This document shows positions 32,699 to 38,716 of a DNA stretch of 38,716 nucleotides, piece after piece; the first letter of the stretch is position 1; each line of letters begins with the position of its first letter. Where the stretch lies: assembly GCA_028572065.1 (NCBI GenBank), contig JAPVWK010000004.1, positions 1-38,716 on the forward strand, in the 5' to 3' direction. The notes under the pieces are model-generated. The model saw nothing but the letters and a program-made list of their open reading frames with translations. It did not search any database and was not told where the DNA came from. The position numbers and the translations under genes are program-made. The DNA comes from Candidatus Methanophagales archaeon. GTDB taxonomy: Archaea; Halobacteriota; Syntropharchaeia; Alkanophagales; Methanospirareceae.

Positions 32699-34273
32699 TT
32701 ATGCTTCCTTGTGCCGTCTCAAAAGATATGCTACCGTCAACAATCCCGCAATTGCAACTATCGCTTCATATCCTGGTGGAGAAGGTGTTTCTGCAGGTAC
32801 TGACGGTGTAAACGTAGCCGTAGGTATTTCTAATAGCGTTGCCGAAACAGAAGACGTTTCATTTGCTTTTACCACTTTCGTGGCCGTCCAGTTTTCATAG
32901 CCGGTCATTGTCAATCGTAACGAATGGTTACCCGTAGAAACATTGGCAATACTTATCGGGCTAACGCCTTTGTAATCGTCGTCAATGTATATTTCTGCTC
33001 CCGCCGGTGTGGATATTACATCTAAATGCCCTACTTCTTGTGTTAATAGCGGAGTTGCGGGTGTCGGAGATGACACAGGAGTTGGTATTTCCGAAGGTGT
33101 AGCAGTCTGGATAATTGACTCTCCGAGCGTTAAAATGCCTATACTATTGCGTTGGTCTTTTTCCACGCTAAATATGAGCTTAGAGCCGTCTGGACTCCAC
33201 CCTAAATCCGAGAAATAGCCCTTAAATAGTGTTGTCCTTTCTTCGGGGTATAGTTGCACTTTGTTGCTGCCGTTTGCGTCCATTACCCTAATAACACTAT
33301 TCCCTGCACCAGAAATACCTGTTGTGAATGCTATTTCTGTGCCGTTTGGACTCCAGGTAGGATTATTGTAGCTGTAAGCGCTAACATCTGTATAAGGCCG
33401 TGTTTTACTGCCTTGTGTTTGTCCTGTGAGAGACGTTGGATTACTCAAATCAGAATTTACTATCCAAATATCCCAGTTACCGGGTCTATCTCGTTGAGAC
33501 AAGAACAATATTTTCGTGCTATCTGGGCTCCAGTTCGGGTCTTTATCATAGCGATAGTCAATAGAAGTGAGCCTGGGGCGATCTAACTGCCGTGTGTTGC
33601 CACCATTAGAATCCATGATTCGGATATTTGGATTTGCCGTTGCATAAGATACGTAAGCGATTCTCATGCCATCTGGGCTCCACAGGGGCTTATAAATGTT
33701 CCAACCGTATGTTAATTGGGTTTTGTTGCTACCATCTGCATCTATCACCCAGATAGTATTACTGTGCTCCTGGCCTCCTGCTGGATTACGAATACTATAC
33801 GCTATCTGCGTGCCATCGGGACTCCAGGCAGGGTAGTAGCTACATCTGGCGGTTGTTAACCGTGTTTTGTTGCTACCGTCAGAGTCCATCACCCCAATAG
33901 TATTGCTATATCCGGATCTGCCAGTCGGATCGTGGATAATGTAAGCGATTTGCGTGCCATCAGGACTCCATTCTATTCCTGTTACCTTGATGTCAGGATC
34001 CGTTACCTTGAGGTCAACATAAGTTGTTAACTGTGTCTTATTTGTGCCATCAGTATCCATGACCCACACATCTGCTCTTTCGGTGTCGTCCTGGATATAA
34101 GCTATCTGCGTGCTATTAGGACTCCACATTGGAGCATAAGAATTAATGCCGTACCCGGCCATGTGTCCCGCAATGTAATCAAACCCTTCGTTCGTTATAG
34201 TGGCGGATGCCAATCCAAAAGATGCCAACACGATGCATGCAAGACCCAAAATTACAAATATTTTCTTTAACAT
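32699..34273 (-). CDS. TolB-like beta-propeller surface protein with PEGA and PGF-CTERM-like ends
   Basis: A 524-residue exported protein with a signal peptide (about 1-25, ending LASA). Seven WSPDGTxIAY-type motifs mark a beta-propeller of the TolB/PD40 class, with repeats of the form VMDxDGSNKTQLT between them. A Pro/Thr-rich linker precedes a PEGA domain at about 410-478 (STPAGAEIYIDDDYKG, GNHSLRLTMTGYENW). A second Pro/Thr stretch leads to the last 26 residues, PPGYEAIVAIAGLLTVAYLL followed by RRHKEA. This is a PGF-CTERM-like sorting signal with PGY for PGF, expected to be processed by an archaeosortase. I infer a surface-anchored protein. No partner TolB system is present. The start at 34273 has no clear ribosome-binding site. 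Confidence 0.88.
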   Translation of the reverse strand: MLKKIFVILGLACIVLASFGLASATITNEGFDYIAGHMAGYGINSYAPMWSPNSTQIAYIQDDTERADVWVMDTDGTNKTQLTTYVDLKVTDPDIKVTGIEWSPDGTQIAYIIHDPTGRSGYSNTIGVMDSDGSNKTRLTTARCSYYPAWSPDGTQIAYSIRNPAGGQEHSNTIWVIDADGSNKTQLTYGWNIYKPLWSPDGMRIAYVSYATANPNIRIMDSNGGNTRQLDRPRLTSIDYRYDKDPNWSPDSTKILFLSQRDRPGNWDIWIVNSDLSNPTSLTGQTQGSKTRPYTDVSAYSYNNPTWSPNGTEIAFTTGISGAGNSVIRVMDANGSNKVQLYPEERTTLFKGYFSDLGWSPDGSKLIFSVEKDQRNSIGILTLGESIIQTATPSEIPTPVSSPTPATPLLTQEVGHLDVISTPAGAEIYIDDDYKGVSPISIANVSTGNHSLRLTMTGYENWTATKVVKANETSSVSATLLEIPTATFTPSVPAETPSPPGYEAIVAIAGLLTVAYLLRRHKEA

Positions 34274-34426
34274 TGTTTTGTCCTTTCCCCCTTCTTTTTT
34301 TAGGCTTTTGTGTTCTGTAATATAGGTATTTTTGGCATACTATTTAAAGTCAGTTGAGGGTGCGGCTTTACACTTTAAGTCGCTTTTACGTTTGGCGAGA
34401 GATCAAATGATTTGCAGGGGTGGTTA

Positions 34427-34436
34427 TCTTTATATG
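34427..34436 (+). promoter_or_regulatory. putative TATA box of hicBA
   Basis: CTTTATATGG lies 23-32 bases before the chosen hicB ATG at 34459, the expected TATA spacing for a leaderless or near-leaderless transcript. Confidence 0.5.
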
Positions 34437-34458
34437 GCCCCCGTCTTATTATGATAAG

Positions 34459-34683
34459 ATGATAAAAAAATACGAGGTCGTTATCGAGCCCGGGGAGGAT
34501 GGCTGGTTGGTGGTGACTGTTCCAGCATTACCGGGATGTATCACGCAAGGAATGAACTTAGAAGAGGCCTTGAAAAACGCAAAAGAAGCAATAGAGGCTT
34601 ATTTGGAGTCTATTGAGAAGAACAATCAGCCGGTCCCTGAGCCTGATGTCGTTAGCATCCAAGAAGTGGCTGTTAGTGTGTGA
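34459..34683 (+). CDS. hicB: HicB-type antitoxin
   Basis: A 74-residue protein with the HicB fold start (MIKKYEVVIEPGEDGWLVVT) and VPALPGCITQGMNLEEALKN, the hallmark PxLPGCxTxGxxxEEA. I chose the ATG at 34459, which has a TATA-like sequence at the right distance; a start at 34420 would add 13 residues overlapping that promoter. It is coupled to the toxin gene: its TGA overlaps the possible GTG start of hicA. In this order antitoxin precedes toxin. Confidence 0.9.
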   Translation: MIKKYEVVIEPGEDGWLVVTVPALPGCITQGMNLEEALKNAKEAIEAYLESIEKNNQPVPEPDVVSIQEVAVSV

Positions 34684-34688
34684 TTGGA

Positions 34689-34925
34689 ATGCCAAAACTC
34701 ACGTTATTACCAGCTCGGAAAGTTGTCCGAGCATTGATCCGGTTGGGTTTTTATGTTGACCATCAGAAAGGGAGCCATATTGTCTTAAAAGATGAAACCA
34801 CGAAGACAAAAACTATTGTTGTCCCAAATCATCCAGAAATTGACAGAAAAACATTAAAATCAATACTTAAACAAGCAGAAATTGATCTGGATACTTTATT
34901 GGAAGTCTTAATCGTGGTCAAATGA
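34689..34925 (+). CDS. hicA: HicA-type mRNA interferase toxin
   Basis: A 78-residue double-stranded-RNA-binding-like toxin. It shows MPKLTLLPARKVVRALIRLG, FYVDHQKGSHIVL with the catalytic His, VVPNHPEIDRKTLKSILKQA and a C-terminal helix. I chose the ATG at 34689; a GTG at 34680 overlapping the antitoxin stop is an alternative. It looks intact, unlike the two PIN toxins in the window. Confidence 0.92.
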   Translation: MPKLTLLPARKVVRALIRLGFYVDHQKGSHIVLKDETTKTKTIVVPNHPEIDRKTLKSILKQAEIDLDTLLEVLIVVK

Positions 34926-34945
34926 AATCAAAGAAAATAATTGAG

Positions 34946-35146
34946 ATGCCAAATCCTTGCTAGGGCTGCCTCGGAATTTATTCTGATGTTGCACTGCCGG
35001 TGCTTAATACGGCTGAAACTGACAAGACATGTGAAACTTCAGCAACGGTTTATATGTATTGTATATCCGCGGAAGCCGAAGAAATACATGCACCAACTCC
35101 TATACCTGTGTTTGAGGCAGTTTCGCAATGGGTATTTACGAAGTAA
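34946..35146 (+). CDS. possible short gene with in-frame TAG (uncertain)
   Basis: ATG at 34946 gives MPNPC, then TAG (34961-34963), then GCLGIYSDVALPVLNTAETD and on to AVSQWVFTK before a TAA at 35144-35146. The span fills the gap between hicA and the next gene neatly (20 and 42 bases on each side). TAG could be a disabling mutation or chance. Readthrough or pyrrolysine is possible in principle, but other genes here (rad50, the cyclotransferase) use TAG as an ordinary stop. No family is recognised and no clear ribosome-binding site is present. Confidence 0.2.
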
Positions 35147-35188
35147 CATATCTGTTGAATAAGAGGGATTGAAAAGGAGACAGTAACA

Positions 35189-35434
35189 GTGAAGTTGATG
35201 ATATGGGTGGGCTTGCTGGTATTCCTCGCAGGGATGGTGATTCTGGGCGCGTATAGCATGTATCCGCTCTTTAACACCGCGGTAGGAGATTATACAGTGC
35301 TATTTGGCATAAAAGTCAGCATGGCTCTGATGGGTATCGGTGCTGCTATTTTAATATTAGCAATCTGTTTTGAGCGGTACAAAGAATGGAAAAGATTTAA
35401 AGATGAAATAAAGGAGGATGATTTGAGACCATGA
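35189..35434 (+). CDS. small two-helix membrane protein
   Basis: An 81-residue protein with two hydrophobic helices (MIWVGLLVFLAGMVILGAYS and VSMALMGIGAAILILAICF) and a charged cytoplasmic tail (ERYKEWKRFKDEIKEDDLRP). AAAGGAGA lies nine bases before the GTG start. Its TGA overlaps the ATG of the next gene (ATGA at 35431-35434), so it is coupled to the YbjQ-family protein. I do not recognise a family. Membrane proteins of this kind are common partners of YbjQ-type proteins. Confidence 0.8.
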   Translation: MKLMIWVGLLVFLAGMVILGAYSMYPLFNTAVGDYTVLFGIKVSMALMGIGAAILILAICFERYKEWKRFKDEIKEDDLRP

Positions 35435-35751
35435 GCATAGTAGTTGTGAATACCGATTTTGTTCCGGGGAAAGAGGTAGTAGCGGTTTTAGGCCTTGTAA
35501 AAGGGAATGTGATACAGGCGAAGCACCTTGGTAAGGATATAGTAGCGGGTTTTCGGACGATTGTCGGCGGTGAGATAAAGGAATACACGGAGATGATGAG
35601 TGAGGCGCGTGAAATCGCATTGAAGCGGATGACTGATAAGGCGGAGGAGATGGATGCGGATGCTGTTGTAAATCTGCGGTTTATGACTTCTATGGTAATG
35701 ACAGGCGCGGCTGAGATACTGGCTTACGGGACTGCCGTGAAGTTGAGATAA
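35431..35751 (+). CDS. YbjQ/UPF0145 family protein
   Basis: A 106-residue protein of the YbjQ (UPF0145, formerly heavy-metal-binding) family. It shows EVVAVLGLVKGNVIQAKHLG, IVGGEIKEYTEMMSEAREIA, ALKRMTDKAEEMDADAVVNL and EILAYGTAVKL in the usual order and length. The family forms pentameric beta-alpha proteins of unknown function. It is translated from an ATGA overlap with the small membrane protein. Confidence 0.93.
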   Translation: MSIVVVNTDFVPGKEVVAVLGLVKGNVIQAKHLGKDIVAGFRTIVGGEIKEYTEMMSEAREIALKRMTDKAEEMDADAVVNLRFMTSMVMTGAAEILAYGTAVKLR

Positions 35752-35799
35752 CCGCAGATAGTACTCGGGCACTAAACGGATGCCTTGCATAATTAATGT

Positions 35800-36044
35800 A
35801 GGGCGCCTCGCGATTCAATCCCCCCTATGGTTAAAATCCTGCCTGTGCTGTTCACCCGCGACCTTTATTTCAGAAAGAAAGTTTGAAGGTTGCTGAGACT
35901 AGCGGGTTGATTCCACTCCAGGTAATGGGGCAACGCCAAACACGTATACGTTAAATCCGTACTTACTGTTCGATAAGGGACGGAGATCGAAAGACCACTT
36001 ACTACTCTACCGGTTGGTGCAGGATACCACCGCAAAAAATAAGC
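35800..36044. ncRNA. candidate structured RNA between convergent genes (strand unknown)
   Basis: About 300 bases between two convergent genes contain no reading frame but several possible hairpins. GTTGC (35889-35893) pairs with GCAAC (35930-35934). TCCGT-A-CTTA (35956-35965) pairs with TAAG-GG-ACGGA (35974-35984) around an eight-base loop. TGGT (36015-36018) pairs with ACCA (36026-36029). The palindrome ACGTATACGT lies at 35942-35951. No tRNA, RNase P, SRP or riboswitch consensus fits well. The call is from density of stems alone. Confidence 0.35.
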
Positions 36045-36048
36045 TGAG

Positions 36049-37602
36049 CTAGCCTTTCTCCTTCACATAAATCATATCCCCTTCTCTCAGCTTGCTGAGG
36101 AACGAAATAGTAGAATCCGAGAAATTCGAGAGAGAAAGGGCGATGTTAGCACCATCAAAAGGTTCACCGGTGGGCCCATACGTATCGCTATCCGACAGTC
36201 TGATACCCATCAACCCTCGGTTTGCCCTGGACATGTTCGTGACACCTAAAATACCCACATCTACTTTAGTTTCCGGTAAGTTCTCGGGCATGAGCGTCCC
36301 CGCTTCGTCGCCACTACCTTGAAATAACACCATTGCACCGGGAACATTGAAATGCACCTTCAAATTCCCGATCGGACGGTGTATCAACCCTGTAAGCTTC
36401 TTGAAATACCATACGGTCTTAGGTGCAGCTTCATAAAATAAGTTTACCTCGAACACACCTTCCGCATCTACTCCCACCGTCCTTACCGATCCTCTATCCA
36501 TAATATCCATTGTCAATGCTGGCATCTGGTCCACGACAATTGCATCGTCGCTATCATTCCCTTCCCGCACCTGCTCAATGTCTTGCAGCGCAAAAAACGC
36601 TTCCGCTTCCTTTTGCGTTTTCCCTACCACCATCATCCACTTCGGTTCTGTTATCGTATAAATAGTATCGCCCTTCTGTGCGTGATCTATCAATTCACCA
36701 CCCTGTACTATTTCGGCAAACACATTGTGTGCCGGATTGGGCAGTCTGCTTTCCTTATATAAAAATACTTTCCCTTTCTCTACCCCGCTATTCCGTGCGG
36801 ACAGATAATATCTCGACCGGTAATTGAGGCTTTCCACCGGCAAACTAAGCCCTTCTAAAGCTTTCGTCGCTACGTAAGAATAGGCTAGGTCATCCACACT
36901 AAAAACGCCTTTACTTACAAGAGAAAAGAAATGTTCACTCGACATCGGTGCCTCGCGAAACAGTTTTACCTTGGCAAACGTGAATATCTCTTGCTTCGGC
37001 TCTATCGCCGTATCCAAATCAGAAGTGCAAAACCCCACTCGCTCCGCCTTTGTCACGATAGGCTGTATCTTCTCTATTTCATCACCCGCGGGTAAATCCA
37101 ACATAATTGTTCTACCCCTCGTTAATCTACCTATCACGGCATCGGCACCCGTACCATAAGCCGCTTTATGGTCTCGTTTACTTATCATCAGGTAGGTCTG
37201 ACTTGGGTCAAAGCCGCCGAAGCCTAAGAAAACATCCCACTTCTTGTAACTCTGCTCACTCTTTTCTACTGCTAAATTCGTTGCTATTGGCCCAATAGCG
37301 GTTATATCCTCGGTCTTCCAGGCTATCGTGCCACTACCATTGTGGAATTTATTATATTCCTTAAGGAATAAAGACAATACTGCACTTTCTACTTCCTCTC
37401 CCCCTTCTTCTTTAATTATCTTTAGCCTCACTTCGCCATGTCCTGTTTTTATAGCGAATTCATTTTTTAACTCCAATACCTCTTTCTCTGATACAACAGC
37501 GATTAGACAACCCGGCTGATAATCTACGCTAAGTTCCTTTATAATATCCCCCAACTTTTTACCGCGGACATCTTGAATCTCGCCATCAAATTTAATCTTC
37601 AT
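36049..37602 (-). CDS. methanogenesis marker protein 3 (UPF0288)
   Basis: A 517-residue protein matching methanogenesis marker 3, a family restricted to organisms with methyl-coenzyme M reductase. A small beta-grasp-like N terminus (MKIKFDGEIQDVRGKKLGDI, PGCLIAVVSEKEV) leads into cyclophilin-like beta-rich domains. Typical segments are DVFLGFGGFDPSQTYLMISK, HNVFAEIVQGGELIDHAQKG, DTIYTITEPKWMMVVGKTQK, FYEAAPKTVWYFKKLTGLIH, RPIGNLKVHFNVPGAMVLFQ, MSRANRGLMGIRLSDSDTYGPT (split here) and a C-terminal FLSKLREGDMIYVKEKG. Its function is not established; a role linked to McrA modification or assembly has been suggested for such markers. No ribosome-binding site precedes the ATG and TTTTAAAAAC lies about 30 bases upstream, so the message may be leaderless. 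Confidence 0.9.
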   Translation of the reverse strand: MKIKFDGEIQDVRGKKLGDIIKELSVDYQPGCLIAVVSEKEVLELKNEFAIKTGHGEVRLKIIKEEGGEEVESAVLSLFLKEYNKFHNGSGTIAWKTEDITAIGPIATNLAVEKSEQSYKKWDVFLGFGGFDPSQTYLMISKRDHKAAYGTGADAVIGRLTRGRTIMLDLPAGDEIEKIQPIVTKAERVGFCTSDLDTAIEPKQEIFTFAKVKLFREAPMSSEHFFSLVSKGVFSVDDLAYSYVATKALEGLSLPVESLNYRSRYYLSARNSGVEKGKVFLYKESRLPNPAHNVFAEIVQGGELIDHAQKGDTIYTITEPKWMMVVGKTQKEAEAFFALQDIEQVREGNDSDDAIVVDQMPALTMDIMDRGSVRTVGVDAEGVFEVNLFYEAAPKTVWYFKKLTGLIHRPIGNLKVHFNVPGAMVLFQGSGDEAGTLMPENLPETKVDVGILGVTNMSRANRGLMGIRLSDSDTYGPTGEPFDGANIALSLSNFSDSTISFLSKLREGDMIYVKEKG

Positions 37603-37685
37603 AGTAACTTTTTAAAGAGGGGTTGTTTTTAAAACTTTTCCTTTTTATCTCAGGAACATCAAGATTTTGAGAAAGAGTGGTGGTT

Positions 37686-37898
37686 ATGAATAGTGAGGGT
37701 GCCTGTGTGACAGCGGAAGTATATGAGGTTATTGAGGGACTTAAAGAAGCAACTAATAGCCTGATTGCAAACGATAAAGAAGAGGTTTTTAATGTGATGT
37801 TTGGTTCTTTCAACTATCCCAGCGCAGGGGCGCAGGCGAAGAAAAAGGATACTTTCTTGTCGCCTCGTATCAAAGGTGAAATTATACGATGGAAGTAA
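37686..37898 (+). CDS. small hypothetical protein upstream of thyX
   Basis: A 70-residue protein (MNSEGACVTAEVYEVIEGLK, then NSLIANDKEEVFNVMFGSFN, ending RIKGEIIRWK) of unknown function. GTGGTGG lies just before the ATG at 37686; a GTG nine bases earlier is possible. Its last ten bases overlap the thyX start and its codons include the thyX ribosome-binding site (AAAGGTGA), so the two are probably translated together. It is divergent from methanogenesis marker 3. No motif is recognised. Confidence 0.6.
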   Translation: MNSEGACVTAEVYEVIEGLKEATNSLIANDKEEVFNVMFGSFNYPSAGAQAKKKDTFLSPRIKGEIIRWK

Positions 37899-38617
37899 AG
37901 CTACTAAAAGTGACTAAAGGCGGGTTAGACATGGTTGCCGAAGCGGCGAGGATAAGCGGTGTTTCGGAGACGCGAAGTGCCAACGAAATAGTAGAGTTGA
38001 TTACGTATAACGACTATTCTTCGGCGCTTGAGCATATCTACTTCAGTTTTGATATTGCGGATATAAGCGTTGCATTGAGCCGAGAGCTGTTAGAGCACAG
38101 GATAGCCAGCCACACCGCGCGGAGCACGAGGTACATGGAAGAAAATGGTTTTGAATACTATCTGCCTCCTGACTTAGAGCGAAGAGAAAATGATGAGGCC
38201 GTGAAACTATATCGCGATGCGATGAAAAGCGCCAACGAGACATACACAAAACTGAGAGCGCTCGGCGTTGCAAGAGAAGAGGCTCGGTATGTCTTACCTA
38301 TGGCGTTGCATACGCACTATGTAGTGACGATGAATGTTCGCAGCTTGATTAACTTCTTCATGCTCCGGCTCTGTGTGAGGGCAGCGCCGGAAATGAACGC
38401 GCTTGCTATACGTATGTACAAGCTATGCGTGGAAGAATACCCGGCTGTTTTCGTGAAGGTATGGTGTAGAGGCTACACGCTGGGTGTGTGCCCCGAGAAT
38501 GAAGTCCGACCCAAAGAATGCCCATTCAAAAAGATCTTACCGACAAAACGCGCGATTAAAGATGAGTTTGAGGACAGAGCACGTGAAATAATAGATAAAA
38601 AACTCGAAAAGTCTTGA
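37889..38617 (+). CDS. thyX: flavin-dependent thymidylate synthase ThyX (divergent)
   Basis: A 242-residue FAD-dependent enzyme family that methylates dUMP to dTMP. It shows SALEHIYFSFDI, the ThyX signature region EHRIASHTARSTRY (69-82), EARYVLPMALHTHYVVTMNV and RSLINFFMLRLCVRAAPEMN. The canonical signature is RHRxxSxNxxSxRY; here the first Arg is Glu (E69) and the Asn is Thr, and the usual AQWEIR is AAPEMN. Length fits the family. The changes leave open a shifted activity or a paralogue; the residues contacting FAD and dUMP would need checking. AAAGGTGA lies about nine bases before the ATG. Confidence 0.88.
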   Translation: MEVKLLKVTKGGLDMVAEAARISGVSETRSANEIVELITYNDYSSALEHIYFSFDIADISVALSRELLEHRIASHTARSTRYMEENGFEYYLPPDLERRENDEAVKLYRDAMKSANETYTKLRALGVAREEARYVLPMALHTHYVVTMNVRSLINFFMLRLCVRAAPEMNALAIRMYKLCVEEYPAVFVKVWCRGYTLGVCPENEVRPKECPFKKILPTKRAIKDEFEDRAREIIDKKLEKS

Positions 38618-38716
38618 GCCATCCTTCAGCTTCCTTTACATCCCTTTTGCTTTCTTCTAAGCCCAGCCTATAGAATGGTTTTCCTCGCTCTGCTATGTAT
38701 CTTGCCATTTGTTGTA
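38556..38716 (-). CDS. possible gene entering from the right edge (partial)
   Basis: On the minus strand a frame open to the window end reads QQMARYIAERGKPFYRLGLE, then ESKRDVKEAEGWLKTF, and stops at 38556, overlapping the end of thyX by 62 bases. The charged helical composition up to WLKTF looks coding. The last part overlapping thyX looks like antisense, so the frame may really be shorter or chance. No family is recognised. Confidence 0.3.
   Translation of the reverse strand, partial: QQMARYIAERGKPFYRLGLEESKRDVKEAEGWLKTFRVFYLLFHVLCPQTHL

Noticed and set aside
35811-35838. ATTCAATCC...GGTTAAAATCC resembles an archaeal CRISPR repeat
   Set aside because: It occurs once, with no second repeat at spacer distance, so there is no array.
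35889-35937. Thiamine-riboswitch-like CTGAGA and GGTAATG pattern
   Set aside because: The core second half does not match the TPP consensus and no thiamine gene lies downstream on either strand; both flanking genes point into the region.
35752-36048. tRNA or RNase P RNA gene
   Set aside because: No cloverleaf with a GGTTCRA arm could be placed, and the RNase P GAGGAAAGTCC and ACAGAA motifs are absent.

Overview
The window reads as a chromosome segment of an uncultured methane- or alkane-cycling archaeon, most likely ANME-1/Methanophagales, Syntrophoarchaeales or a relative (inference). Archaeal signs are the gamma subunit of initiation factor 2, Rad50 with a zinc hook, methanogenesis marker protein 3, PGF-CTERM-like surface anchoring, and a mix of leaderless and GGTGA-type starts. 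A nearly complete cytochrome c maturation set (ccmA, B, C, D and a CxxxY-type ccmE) and an acyl-CoA dehydrogenase beside a methanogenesis marker fit anaerobic methane/alkane oxidisers better than classical methanogens. No tRNA, rRNA, CRISPR array or intact insertion sequence was recognised.

Layout. 1-4.7 kb: 3' part of a giant membrane and surface protein (VanZ, DUF1616, four carboxypeptidase-regulatory-like repeats). 4.9-11.1 kb: housekeeping block with a 38-residue membrane protein, acyl-CoA dehydrogenase, aIF2-gamma (apparent ACG start), pdxT and rad50. 11.1-15.9 kb: a pentapeptide-repeat/ion-channel fusion, a decayed second copy of the rad50 tail, an antitoxin with a wrecked PIN toxin, a TPR protein, and a near-identical copy of the channel gene's 3' end. 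The block looks like a duplicated and disrupted rad50-channel junction. 16.0-22.7 kb: a tandemly duplicated two-gene cassette, each copy pairing a secreted protein of about 700 residues built from 12-residue repeats with a small secreted protein. Between the copies lies another antitoxin with a decayed PIN toxin. 23.0-28.0 kb: a lipoprotein glutaminyl cyclotransferase, a TumA/TumE-like toxin-antitoxin pair, a NosD-like beta-helix surface protein, and a secreted protein interrupted by a one-base frameshift.

28.2-32.5 kb: cytochrome c maturation genes. ccmC-ccmD-ccmE form a tightly overlapping minus-strand operon headed by a DUF4258/DUF2283 pair. ccmA and ccmB lie on the plus strand with a MazEF-type pair between them. 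32.7-35.8 kb: a TolB-like beta-propeller protein with PEGA and PGF-CTERM-like ends, hicBA, a short reading frame with an internal TAG, and a small membrane protein coupled to a YbjQ-family protein. 35.8-36.05 kb: a hairpin-rich stretch between convergent genes, a candidate structured RNA. 36.0-38.7 kb: methanogenesis marker 3, a small unknown gene coupled to a divergent thyX, and a possible partial gene at the right edge.

The most unusual features are the tandem repeat-fibre cassette, six small toxin-antitoxin-type modules within about 22 kb (two with decayed toxins), and the way two of these are woven into the ccm locus. A single roughly 131-residue C-terminal domain is reused by three secreted proteins in the window.
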